A stretch of 64,000 nt of DNA from Liolophura sinensis (Eukaryota; Mollusca; Polyplacophora; Chitonida; Chitonidae), in NCBI RefSeq assembly GCF_032854445.1, contig NC_088295.1:52371249-52435248 (forward strand), read 5' to 3'. The translations under genes were made by a program, and so were the position numbers. A model generated the notes under the pieces. The model was given only the letters and a program-made list of their open reading frames with translations. It made no database searches and had not been told where the DNA came from. Of this stretch, positions 34,801-61,854 are shown piece after piece. Each line of letters starts with the position of its first letter. The stretch's first letter is position 1.

Positions 34801-35216
34801 GAGAAAGAGAAGAAATCCTCAGAGTGCAGTAGTGGAGGAGTTGAGAGCAGTGCTCAGCCTGTTGACGCACCACCACCACCAGCTGTCTCCAGTGAACAGG
34901 CAGAAGCCAGTAGTCTCTCCCCAACCCACACCCAGTCCTTGGCCACTTCACCCCTAACCCATAGCTTCCTGTTTCCCCCTCCACCAAACCTAGCTGATCA
35001 CTGGCACAACAGTTCTCACCCTACAGCTACAACAACTACAGGGCCAAACTTCCCCCTGCCCTTTGTGGCCCCTCCATTCAGACCTTTATTCCCTCCCCTT
35101 CATTTGCTTCCTCGACATCCAGCTGTGTTCCCGCCAGCATGGCATCCACCTGGACTCTCTCCACACTATCCAACCAGGTCGTCTGCCTTCAGCCCCACAG
35201 CCCAGCCAGCATCAGC
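16429..35216 (+). CDS. UBE2J1: Ubiquitin-conjugating enzyme E2 J1, 3' end lost in gap
   Basis: ER-membrane, tail-anchored E2 (Ubc6 family) that passes ubiquitin to ERAD substrates. Exons: 16429-16459, 17988-18061, 21824-21955, 27622-27706, 29105-29210, 32930-33050 and 34798-35216 (runs into Ns). About 322 residues are visible, in phase throughout. The start MQRQYNLRNPAVKRLMKEA matches the family N-terminus. DNLFEWHFTIRGP and YPMKPPSIILLT form the UBC fold, and KKICLSISGYHPESWQPSW carries the catalytic Cys91, the same number as in human UBE2J1. IRTALLAIIGFMPT and GAIGSLDYT follow. After residue 184 the chain becomes a Pro/Ser/Thr-rich linker with long proline and histidine stretches. The C-terminal membrane helix expected in this family is not seen before the gap, nor in the sequence after it. 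Identification is very sure; the 3' end is missing. Confidence 0.93.
17000..17225 (+). mobile_element. SINE-like element (family C), copy 1
   Basis: The stretch from 'ggactggttggccc' through 'cttcggcatgactctta' and 'tacacacacctaacgactc' to the tail 'gactgaaaaattgtgaag' recurs at 36320-36555. The tail resembles that of SINE family B. In UBE2J1 intron 1. A shorter related piece occurs at about 17510-17600. Confidence 0.55.
18134..18536. mobile_element. Candidate short inverted-repeat (MITE-like) element
   Basis: Ends are ATACCCCGTTTACA (from 18134) and, on the other strand, ATACCCCATTCACA (ending 18536), an imperfect 14-base inverted repeat. The interior has no coding potential. It interrupts the first, intron-derived unit of the 95-bp repeat in UBE2J1 intron 2. 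The target duplication is not clear, so the class is not assigned. Confidence 0.42.
18545..19505. repeat. 95-bp minisatellite in UBE2J1 intron 2
   Basis: About ten head-to-tail copies of a roughly 95-bp unit containing cctcatccccacacctatca, cacctgaggtcaacac and gaaccactgtacacaccatc. Spacing measured between gtacacacc words is 94-95. The unit resembles the first 70 bases of this intron (18062-18133). More decayed copies occur at 21060-21440. Confidence 0.92.
19773..19819. repeat. (AT)n microsatellite
   Basis: About 23 AT dinucleotides in UBE2J1 intron 2. Confidence 0.97.
21060..21440. repeat. Diverged outlying copies of the 95-bp repeat
   Basis: About four degenerate units with 'actcagcc.catc', 'cacatagctccatccc' and 'ggcacacaaccactc' words. 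They are clearly related to the 18545-19505 array but shorter and mutated. They lie nearer the 3' end of the same intron, about 380 bases before exon 3. Confidence 0.75.
23427..23480 (+). mobile_element. tRNA-like SINE head fragment
   Basis: Contains tggcctaatggttagagcg followed by tccgcctcaaagtcagggg, an A-box and anticodon-arm-like stretch. No good B box or acceptor closure follows, so it is not an intact tRNA. A 25-bp tandem repeat (three to four copies of ttgggcacaccagagccac plus spacer) follows at 23524-23614. Confidence 0.4.
23524..23614. repeat. 25-bp tandem repeat, about 3.5 copies
   Basis: Unit is tttgggcacaccagagccac plus tttaa. It lies in UBE2J1 intron 3. Confidence 0.9.
24746..24999 (+). 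mobile_element. SINE family A, near full length
   Basis: tRNA-like head (ctcagtcggttagcgcagcg ... B box gagttcaagtcc), conserved body and tail tataagtgaaatattcttg with an AAATA-repeat end. The first bases of the head are degenerate. In UBE2J1 intron 3. Confidence 0.85.
25689..25956 (+). mobile_element. SINE family A, full length with target duplication
   Basis: A complete copy starting ggggcctccgtggctcag and ending in AAATA repeats. The A box is tggctcagttagttagcg and the B box gagttcaagtcc. Flanks cagtatcattatg (25675-25687) and cagtatcataatg (25957-25969) are the target-site duplication with one difference. This defines the unit: tRNA-derived head, middle domain with tgggtttcct..cggtttcctccca, tail, A-rich end. 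Confidence 0.9.
26455..27530. repeat. 97-bp minisatellite in UBE2J1 intron 3
   Basis: About eleven tandem copies of a 97-bp unit containing cccttgtatgtaccggtatc, atcatctgcatctctgtg and ctcaactgaacaatacatct. The period was measured at 26584, 26681 and 26778. End copies are more diverged. Because 97 is not a multiple of three, the open frames across it are accidental. Confidence 0.95.
28060..28543. mobile_element. MITE-like element with TACCCAG inverted ends
   Basis: In UBE2J1 intron 4. The left end is tacccagttacaaaaggagt and the right end, on the opposite strand, tacccagctacaaatggagt (18 of 20 match). The interior is full of short variants of gaagtccct in both orientations and codes for nothing recognisable. 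No clear target duplication was seen. Confidence 0.6.
29240..29448 (-). mobile_element. SINE family A, antisense, with target duplication
   Basis: The reversed family A element lies between direct repeats tcatgtagatta (29228-29239 and 29449-29460). The insertion starts only 29 bases after the exon 5 donor of UBE2J1. Its tail lacks long A repeats and the body has a small deletion. Confidence 0.9.
30015..30260. repeat. Copy of an unclassified dispersed repeat
   Basis: The segment containing gtggtagtaaattt, a 'ggccattttggattttatga' stretch and 'actgaccctaggtacat' recurs at 44623-44880 with many substitutions. No coding content was seen. In UBE2J1 intron 5. Confidence 0.55.
30770..32800. repeat. 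41-bp minisatellite (about 2 kb) in UBE2J1 intron 5
   Basis: Nearly 50 head-to-tail copies of a 41-bp unit containing cctcgacagctatatttatg and gttgttttgttctgtgatc. Unit variants recur in the same order: 'aacagctgtctttatgattg' at 31351 returns at 31966, exactly 615 bases (15 units) later, which shows a higher-order block duplication. Outer units are more diverged. Confidence 0.97.
33243..33835. mobile_element. Non-autonomous DNA element with about 113-bp inverted ends
   Basis: The left end begins tagtgccagagttctgcc and the right end is its reverse complement. The inverted match continues for roughly 113 bases at about 88% identity (33243-33355 and 33723-33835). The interior of about 370 bases is non-coding. 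A related copy lies at 39541-40089. It is inserted in UBE2J1 intron 6. The superfamily is not identified; the flanks are compatible with a TA target. Confidence 0.8.
34455..34505 (+). mobile_element. SINE family A tail fragment
   Basis: Contains tccttgagcatggtgtaaac followed by catcaatcaagtaaat, a diverged family A tail. Upstream sequence from about 34300 may be a highly decayed body. Confidence 0.5.
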
Positions 35217-35416
35217 NNNNNNNNNNNNNNNNNNNNNNNNNNNNNNNNNNNNNNNNNNNNNNNNNNNNNNNNNNNNNNNNNNNNNNNNNNNNNNNNNNNN
35301 NNNNNNNNNNNNNNNNNNNNNNNNNNNNNNNNNNNNNNNNNNNNNNNNNNNNNNNNNNNNNNNNNNNNNNNNNNNNNNNNNNNNNNNNNNNNNNNNNNNN
35401 NNNNNNNNNNNNNNNN
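35217..35416. other. Assembly gap (200 N)
   Basis: Exactly 200 undetermined bases, a conventional placeholder, so the true length is unknown. The gap cuts UBE2J1 exon 7 on its left and a SINE family A copy on its right (only the tail gagtatggcgttaacc... remains at 35417-35458). Confidence 0.99.
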
Positions 35417-35559
35417 GAGTATGGCGTTAACCACCAATCAAATAAATAGAAAATAAATACATTTGCCAACAGTCAATTTACAACACAATTGAACACAGAT
35501 TAAGAAGAATTCTCATTTCAAAATATTCTGGTCATAATACTTTACGCCAAAGTTTTTGG

Positions 35560-36227
35560 TTTGAAAGGAGAAGGGATTGGACAAATTCCTCATTTCGATA
35601 AATCCTTTGAATGCATGGAGGGCCTTTTGTGGACCAAAAGGCCGAAATCACACCGCTGTTTATCAGCCACCCCAAGCTGAAACTGCTCTTGATCATAATG
35701 CTCATGTTTTTCTTTCAAGATGAATTTCCCTTGACCTGATATTTTGAAACAAGAGCCTTGTACGGCTTTTCCTGCACTTCACCTGACTCAACTGCCTGGC
35801 TTAACTCATGTGGTGCTACTGTCTGAAAAATCTTTAAAACTTTTATTTCTAAGAGCCCATATGAGTTTTGAAAGGTATCATAGACAAGGCCGTCCCAGCT
35901 GCATGTAAGCTCTGGCATGATTCACCCACAACACGATCTTCTAGTTCTTCACAGAAAAGCCAGTATGTTCATCATAATCCGATCCAGCCTCATCCTCTTT
36001 ACCCAGCCCAAGTTTCATACAAAGAACTGTAATGGCGTTTAATCCCCATAATTTCGAACCAAAAAGGTTTTTAATCTAAGTTTCACTGACACAGAATCAT
36101 GGGCGTCATTTTCTGTTAAATTGCATACAGCTGCCGCCTGTTTAGATGTCCTAGCTGTCATACGACAGTACTTCTTTAACAGCCATGTAGGTCCCACGGC
36201 CTGATCCTTAGTGCCATCGATCACACA
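35560..36227 (-). pseudogene. Broken YqaJ-like nuclease gene fragment
   Basis: Three open segments on the - strand, in different frames, line up in order with a YqaJ/lambda-exonuclease-type domain. The first (36224-36039) has RMTARTSKQAAAVCNLTEN, like the 'RITASK' start of the domain. The second (35918-35715) has WDGLVYD and YGLLEIKVL, like 'PDGLVYD...GLLEIKCP', which carries the metal-binding Asp and the E-x-K pair. The third (about 35685-35560) has HYDQEQFQLGV and CDFGLLV, like 'YYxQVQGQLxV...CDFVV'. Frameshifts and stops separate them. Such genes spread with mobile elements in invertebrates. The assignment is from motif recognition only. Confidence 0.55.
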
Positions 36228-36319
36228 AGCTATCCCATTTCCATAAACTTTAAGATTTTTGCCATAATAACTTAATATGTTCTTGAAGAGTATCTATGTT
36301 AACATCAGATTGATCATAA

Positions 36320-36555
36320 TCAGGGTCGGGTCATAGAGCAAGGAAACGTTACTGGTTGGCCCGGTGTCAGTATAATGTCACTCGGTGGGCTGTCTTCGGT
36401 GTTTTCGCCATGAGACTTCAGTGGCAGTAGCACTTAGGCGGCATGGACTTCCACGATACAAGATACAATATATGCACACACACCTAATGACTCATCGTCG
36501 TCATATGGCTGAAAAAATGTCATATTTTACGGCGTTAAATCCCAAGCATGCATAC
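36320..36555 (+). mobile_element. SINE-like element (family C), copy 2
   Basis: Repeats the 17000-17225 element: ctggttggcccggtgtcag, cttcggtgttttcgccatga, cacacacctaatgactc, then a family B-like tail gtcgtcatatggctgaaaaa and cggcgttaaatcccaagc. Confidence 0.6.
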
Positions 36556-36984
36556 ATATATTCTTCGTGCCATGAGACGTCAACCCCAGAATGTTGGTGC
36601 AGCAATACCGCAAGTTGCCTATAATGCTGTTTTCAAGGGTGTTAGACACCTTGTTCAAATATGGGTATATTTGGAACATAAAGTAACACATGTGAAGTTT
36701 CAGTTTTTATTCAGGGTACATCATTTGCCAATATAAGTATCATTCATCGAGGCATGAGAGACCACTTCATCAAATTTCGTCGATTTGCTCACTGGGTATA
36801 TTCCCACGACTTTCGAAGTTGTTTAAAGAAAATCTAACCATTACACACATAAAACCAGTTATTTGTTTGCCATTTGAAGAAATGTGCTACTCACATTTTC
36901 TTTTTGTGAGAAACCTAATAATGGCTAAATACACAAAAACAACTGATTTGCTGCCCTAACCGATCTCCAGCCGGTCTCAGCAGG

Positions 36985-36992
36985 TGACGTCA
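36985..36992. promoter_or_regulatory. CRE palindrome TGACGTCA
   Basis: A perfect cAMP-response-element palindrome 72 bases before the first ATG of the P2X7-like exon. It could be a promoter relic of that gene. Functional state unknown. Confidence 0.35.
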
Positions 36993-37063
36993 CAGATGAC
37001 CAACCCAAGCCTATTTGGCCTAAATAACCTGAGAATTTGTATCAAAACGATGTCATCTATGAG

Positions 37064-37236
37064 ATGGCTGCTAGCTACACATAAGAAAATATACAGCCTT
37101 ATCAATTTGAACCCAATGTGGAAGACTTTGAAGTTCCGACTTATGACATCTCTGGCCAGACTTCATATTCCGAGTTTTCAGACGCTGAATTTGATCTTTG
37201 TCCAGGCACTTTCAACAGCATTAGCAATACGGACAG
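37064..37236 (+). pseudogene. First exon of a 'P2X7-like' protein with in-frame stop
   Basis: From the ATG at 37064 the frame reads MAASYT, then TAA, then ENIQPYQFEPNVEDFEVPTY and further acidic/serine-rich sequence up to ...NTDR, followed by a donor gtaagg at 37237. 'IQPYxFEP' followed by an acidic stretch is how the many invertebrate proteins annotated as P2X purinoceptor 7-like begin (they share the P2X7 C-terminal zinc domain, not the channel). The following cysteine-rich exon (WCxCGxC type) was not found downstream. The early stop makes this a likely pseudogene, unless translation starts elsewhere. Confidence 0.45.
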
Positions 37237-37920
37237 GTAAGGTATAGCTTTTTATCTTAAAATTTAATATTTATATAGTATTCTTTCCCTTTGTCCGGTT
37301 CACAATAAATATCATTCTCGTTATCTTACAACTAGGCCTTACTGGACGATAGCGAAGTGGCGTAAAGTGGCCTTTTTCTCAATGATTTAACATTATGCAT
37401 TCCTTTTGTTTTAGACGCGACAGGGTGGTCACGTGACCTTCAACTGCCTACCCATCTTACAGAATGGGTTGAGAGTCCTCTTTAATGTAACCTTTAATGC
37501 AAACAGATCCGCAAAACTCAGGTTTTAAGAAAAATGCATTATGCTCGATCATATTTATGATCTGCAACATAGTTCCATAATTCCCGTATATTTTCAAACG
37601 TCTCGTGTGAGACCAGCGATAACAGGTCATCAATGTGCATATAATATTGGATATGATGGACATGTAGTATTGACTTTACTCAGACTCATATCGCCACGTG
37701 TTTTATTCCTGGTCGAAAAACTACCTACCTCTCAACAACAACAACATACGCTATGAAAGGCCGAGATGTATTTTTGGCGGTTCTCGTCTTCCGTAAATCT
37801 TTCCATTTTTAACCTCCGTCTACGGCGACGGCGCGATTTGTACCCGGAAGTGGCGTTTACTTATAGAGCTGACGAGATGTGGAGGTGTCTCGACAGGCTC
37901 ATTGCTGGCTGCTCAGGAGA

Positions 37921-55764
<17,844 letters not shown>

Positions 55765-58660
55765 ACTGGCATCCAGCCAAGTTCCTGGGGCCCGGCCTAA
55801 AGTTATGAATTTTAGGAGAATCTAGAGTTCATATGGCCTGAAGTGTCATGGAGACAAATGTGGCAGACCTGGTTGCAGGACAACACCTAGTCTCTGATAT
55901 AGTAATAGCACATTGCTATTTTACTTCATGTATATACATGCACATGTTGACCATGTATAAGTTTTGTTTAAAAGTACACTGAGCTTTCCATCTGTACATA
56001 TGTAAAATTCTATGAGAAGGAAATATAGTTATATTTTATATAGGTCTATTGGTGACTATGACCAGATGCATTTTGTATGGTATTCAAAAGTGTGATAGAA
56101 ATTGTGGAAAAAGTTTCACAAAAGCAGTCAGTGTTTGCCTGCTTGTCATAGTTTTCTCTTCATTTTTCTCAATATTCCTTTGTATTCAATATCTGATAAA
56201 TAAGTAACTTTTAGGTTCACGCTTTTCTCATTTTAACCCTTGAAATGCTGTTGAATGTGTCAGCCCTATTTTCAGGATTGATGGTCACATTAAAAAATAT
56301 CAGTTTCGAAGGCCTATGTGTTTATTCTAGTGGCCAGTATTACCTTAGAAACATTATATGTACTTGAGCTGCTGACTAGAATGGCATTTTGAGGTTATTG
56401 AGTTTAAGGCAATATTTTCAGGGGCCCTTCTTATACATCTTCCTGTCAGCAAGGTTGATACTTGCTATAGGCTTCATAATCAACCTTCATGGTCATATGA
56501 TTGTTAAGTACACGTACAACATTGAACTATGAACATACATACATACATACACAATCACCCTTGCTGTACCAAGGTATTTTCAGCCAATTATTGGTTGTCC
56601 CATGTAAATGTGTATTTCCTTGTTTCAAAGCAAAGACAAGTACTTGTGCTTTTGGGTCAGATTTATTCCTTGACACAGCATGATACAACAATAAGCTGTA
56701 CTATGAATGGTGATTGATAATATGGTTCAGGAAATCAAGGTAGATGATGACAGTCATCGCTGTAAGCTTGATGACATGAAGATGATCGTACTCAGCAGTC
56801 ATATCATGTGCCTAGCATAACGTACATGGCAACATATATCAAAGAGAATAGGAAAATGACCTTGACATTGCATTTGCACAGTTTTCTACCATGGGTAGAC
56901 TTTAAGTCACTGTTTTTCCACCAAAGACAGAAATCATTTGGTGTGCTCTTGATATGGTGCAATTAAATTTAATGTACATGATGTTCTTAGATTCAGTAGA
57001 TCTATACGTAAGCCCAGGGCCTATGTTTACTGTGATATAACAATAAAATGTTACAAAAGTATTTTATTAACAAATCTGTAATATAATTTTTCTCTTGTCC
57101 TAGCCTTTAGCTTGCTGTTACAAAGTAAGGTGGCATACATTTTGTGAGAATGGGGGAAGTGGTGCTGGTGTACCAATGAGTGAAGACCTTTCAATTATGA
57201 GATTAACAGCGTACATGAAAGGTTGGTTTTTTTTTTTTTCAAATTTTCCAGGTTTTGGAATTTATAGTCAGTTTCAATGCCTGTGGTGCCAGAGTTAGAT
57301 TTTCTGTGTGGGTCATTTAATCTCACAGTTTTCACTACATCTTCAGGATACATAATGGACATGATGCATATGATATCTTAATTTTAGTAGTAATAGAGAT
57401 TTTTAATTTCTTCAAATATTTCCTCCAAATTTATCACATTGTAGACAAAATGAAATAATATATCATTTTTTTTTTCTAAAATAGCAGCTTTGGTCTTCTG
57501 TTGTGTTAATCTTGAACCAGTTGAGTACCGGTATACAAAGGAGTATATGTCGCCACACAGTCAAGTGTCCAGCCAATTTAGGCTACCGTTTTATTATCTC
57601 GCCTGTACGAAATAAGGGGAGGTATTGTGAGAGGGTGATCAGATGCTGGTGGTGGCACTGGCAGTGTCGGTGTCGAGTTTAGTTAATGTTTTTGGCCCGT
57701 CAAAGGTTTGCAGTGGACACCCATAGTGCACAGTCAACCAATCATCGGCATCAATATACATATGAAAGACCAAGAGAGTTTTTTTAGCACATAGTTCAAC
57801 ATTTCCTCAGTTACCCATAGTAGTTTGTGCACAAACTCCCCACAGTATCTTTTACTACCGCTATGATTTAACATAATTTAATTACAACAATGACTTGAAC
57901 ATTATGCAGTTTTACAAACTGCTCAGTGAGGTGAGCTACCAGTATTCTCTGAAGGACTTGTTTAAACTGAAGCACTAAATTTGATATTTGTGCTGTATCT
58001 AAACATAATTTTGTGCCATTTATCTTGGAGAAACAGTTGAGTGTGTAAATTATTGTTTTTGTGTGTTTTATATATGAAAAACTGGGTTTAGAACATGTAT
58101 ATATATATATATGTAGACTTGTATTTCAGTTAGTAACAAAAAAGAAAGGAAAAAAAAGACAGGTGGAGTTTGGGAAATATTTTCATATACCAGCACATTC
58201 TTATATTGTCATATCAATTTTTTTTAAAAAAGTGTTGTTTCTGTCAGTGCCTAAATGTTATATACATAAATGATTCTGTTGATTCATTAAGATTTGTGCT
58301 GGCAAAATCCAGATTCCTTAAAAAGACTGCAAACTGATCAGTAATTAATTGCTGACTGGTTCTTAACATACGCAGAGGTATGATCTCTTTGATATTTAGT
58401 ATTAGTATATAAAAGAAACATCATTGGTTTGTGTACAGATTTCTCAACAGTGCTAAAATTGTATTAACAAAGAATATTCTGTATAGAGCGGCAATGAGCT
58501 GTGCCATGTAGTGGATATTATGTATGTAGTGGAATGTGAAAGACAAGCGCCTAAGAATGTGTGGTGCAGTGATGTTTCGATTTATTGTTACTCCTAGAAT
58601 AAAAGGTTCTGTAACATGTATTGTGGAATTGTGGACAATGTTTAGTTCAAATAAAGTGCT
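55765..58660 (+). other. 3' UTR of the Regnase-like gene and downstream DNA
   Basis: AT-rich sequence without coding signal after the stop. AATAAA signals occur at 57042-57047 and 58649-58654; the transcript may end after either. A CATA repeat is at about 56536-56552. Confidence 0.5.
57042..57047 (+). terminator. Polyadenylation signal AATAAA
   Basis: First canonical AATAAA downstream of the Regnase-like stop codon (about 1.28 kb). Use is inferred; a later one lies at 58649. Confidence 0.45.
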
Positions 58661-59044
58661 ATTTTATTGGTGCTACATCTACATATTTGTGGCAGGCGTT
58701 AAGAATTCGTTTGATTTAACATCTAAATACAGTGGCGTCGGAAGCAGTATGGCTGGTATGGCCATGGCCGTATCAAAGGTGGAACCAATTTTACGGCGAC
58801 AAACAAAATGAAGGCACATGCACATACATGTGGATTGTTGTCTGTTAAGCACCTAAAATTACAATGGATCTATGTGGAGAATAAGAACCCCGTAAAAGGA
58901 TTTCAGGACGTCTTCAATCGTCTAGCATCCCAATTCCGGGGCTTTGGCAGACCCTGGGCCCTCGCCTTTTGTGCTCGGATAGTCGGCCGATGGCCACACC
59001 ACTTTCAAATTGTTTCCAACGCCCCTGAAATGTACAAGTATAAC

Positions 59045-59325
59045 CATGACAGTGATGAGACACACCTTGGTATTACATTACATCAATAACCATGATGCTA
59101 GCTCAGCATGGCACTCATGGGGTGCTTTTTTGTTTTGCATTAATAACCATGGTGCTAGCATAGCATGCCACTCACGAGGTACTTTTTGGTTTTGCATCAG
59201 TAACCATGGTGGTCAGCATGACACTCATGAGGTGCTTTTTGGTTTTGCATTCATAACCATGGTGCTCAGCTCAGCATGACACTCATGAGGTACGTTTTGG
59301 TTTTGTATCAATAACCACTGCACTT
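59045..59325. repeat. About 57-bp tandem repeat, five units
   Basis: Units contain 'ataaccatggtgctcagc', 'cagcatgacactcatgagg' and 'tgctttttggttttgcat'. A SINE inserts 11 bases downstream, and similar words (atcaataatcatgacactca) reappear at about 59670 on its far side. Confidence 0.85.
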
Positions 59326-59335
59326 AGTAGTAAGC

Positions 59336-59600
59336 GGGGCGTCCGTGGTTCAGTCCGTAAGCGCGCTAGCGCAGCGTTATGACCCAGGAGCCTCTCACCA
59401 ATGTGGTCGCTGTGAGTTCAAGTCCAGCTCATGCTGGCTTCCTCTCCGGCCGTAAGTGGGAAGGTCTGTCAGCAATCTGCGGATGGTCGTGGGTTTCCCC
59501 CGGGCTGTGCCCGGTTTCCACCCACCATAATGCTGGCCGCCGTCGTATAAGTGAAATATTCTTGAGTACGGCGTAAAACACCAATCAAATAAATAAATAG
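59336..59600 (+). mobile_element. SINE family A, full length
   Basis: Head ggggcgtccgtggttcag, A-box stretch gtaagcgcgctagcgcag, B box gagttcaagtcc, complete middle domain (gtgggtttcccccgggctgt, cggtttccacccacc) and tail tataagtgaaatattcttg, AAATA end. It is among the least diverged copies. Confidence 0.9.
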
Positions 59601-60719
59601 TAGTAATCACTTTGGTGTTACATTACATAAGTGACCATAGACTTTCACCAAGAACGTCTTGGTATTACATCAATAATCATGACACTCATGAGGAACCCAT
59701 GCTGCTCACTTCTCATAGATAACAATTGAGAAATGAAACGTAGTGTGCCATACCCAAATCACCAAGATACGCACAGCAGAGTTGCCCACTGTTTAAGAAC
59801 GAGGGGCCACTGGTCTCCCGAGTGGCAAACTACGTTTTATTTCTATTCGAACATATCATTATGAAATAATGGAGACATTAGAGGGAAAAAATAACACTTA
59901 AAACAACCATTCTCCCTTTTCTGGTAATATGTAGCGGTTTAGGTTATTTTGTTAGGATTTTGGACATGTCCAACGATATGGGTGGGAAACAAATCATCCA
60001 ATCAGAGCGTGGCACATGCCAGCTATTAACCAATAACTGCACATTTAGTAGGTGATTCGACGGCGTTTCGATTGTAGCGCCCATGGAGTCAGATGGTGTG
60101 AATTTTGGTATCGTGTGAAAGAGGATCAGTAGTGATGAACATTGTGTAACATAGGAAACATACGATTTTATGCCAAAACGTCACGACGACCGGCTTTCCG
60201 TCTGCATAACCTAACCACAATAAAAGTTAACAAATTTTATGTTTGGCATGGGGACTCATAATCAGGTGAACTTGGTTAAATTTCGATCGATTTTCTGTTA
60301 TCCATGACAAGAGAGTGAAAATGGCCAGTTTTAACAACATGAACACAACACAGTTCATGTGCTTTCACACAGTGATTCCATTTTTGGTATACTGACTTGT
60401 AAATTGTAAAGTTTTAATTGATTTGGTGAAACACTGTCAACCCAAGTCAACATAGCTCAACGCCAGATGATAAAAAAGTTATCCTTCACACGTCATTTTG
60501 AATCTGTCTTAAATGTTTAGTGTTGAAATTTCTTAACTTGACGGCTAAATATCACCGCTACAGCTACACATGTATAGCTATAGTATTAACAACTGAGGAA
60601 AGTAAGTGATATAGCATATCATAGTTCATATCATAACACATCATTTCATCATTAAATACTCATATACTTTACATAGCTTATGCATGATTTGCACAAAAAT
60701 GGCACAGGGCGATCAAATA

Positions 60720-61852
60720 CTGAACCGCTTTAAAAACGCACCAACATGAATTCGGGAAAACATCATCATAGTTTAAGAATAACAACGGAAATATCCATGA
60801 TTAGGAGTTAGGGCAGCTTCAAAGATGTTGTCAGGCCATTATAAGAGTTGTTTCAAAACCCAACAGGAAGAGGACTGATAAAGACGCTTTCACTCCTCAA
60901 AATCACGAAATAAATGTTCAAAGGCTATTCGCATAATCGCTGTAGCCGCGGGATAGCACTGAGGACACCTAAGGAACAGGAGCGCGCCATTGCCTTGACT
61001 GAAGTTGGTCTTGCTACAAGGGTCATAGCACCAAGGTTCGAATGTCAGCACGGTACCATCACAAGATTAAATCAGCGACTTCAGCACACGGGACGACCCA
61101 GAGCGACCACACCAGAGCAGCCACCAGTGACGACAGCGAGGAAAGATCGACAAATTGCGCGGGCTCATCTGCGTGATCGAACACTCCGACGTCTGGAACA
61201 GCAGGTTCCATCTTAGGTCGACTGTACGGCGGCGACTTCGCGCCTTTGGTTTGCGTGCCCGTCGTCCTGACGAAGGCCCGATTTTGACCCGATTTCCCGA
61301 AATGCACGTCTACAATGGTTACTTCGACGCTGACATGGTATTCTCTTCTCTGACGAATCCAGATTTCACCTCAGAAACACCGACGGACGTATTCGTATCT
61401 GGTGTCGCCGTGGTGAACCGTTATCACTGTGATTGTGTTGTGCAGACTGAACGATGGGGCGGCGGAGAAGTGATGGTTTTGGTTTTTCCATCACAGAACA
61501 CTGGACCATGAGACTGCACGTCGACCCCAAATCGTCCACGTTAGAGATCTCCCACTTGTCCACAGCTTGAGAGGAATAGGATACCACAAGCAGTTATCCA
61601 AAGACTGAGTGTTCATGAGAAAGCGTTGTGTGACATGCATTGCAAAAAGGAGTGGTCCTACCCTTTGGAGCTCTTGCGTGTTTCATGTAATCCACATTGA
61701 AATTTAATTCTTTCCAATGCCATTTGTCACTATGACACTAATGCGTAACTGACTTATCTGAGTGTGAATGTAACACACAACCAACACCAAATCAAATTTG
61801 TTTTAGCGTCAATTCCACTTTTAACCTCTGGTGCGTTTTTAATGCGTCTCAG
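60720..61852 (+). mobile_element. Decayed Tc1/mariner transposon with both inverted ends
   Basis: The left end CTGAACCGC...TTAAAAACGCACCA (60720-60743) and the right end (61829-61852) are inverted copies, identical over TTAAAAACGCACCA. TA dinucleotides flank both (60718-60719, 61853-61854), as Tc1/mariner insertion requires. Inside, + strand frames carry broken Tc1-type transposase: a helix-turn-helix part (IALTEVGLATRVIAPRFEC) near 60990, RRLRAFGLRARRP near 61230, the catalytic-region motif FSDESRF near 61346, and RWGGGEVMV near 61450. The pieces lie in different frames and the third acidic part is unclear. At 1.13 kb it is short, with deletions. It cannot encode an intact enzyme. Confidence 0.85.
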
Positions 61853-61854
61853 TA

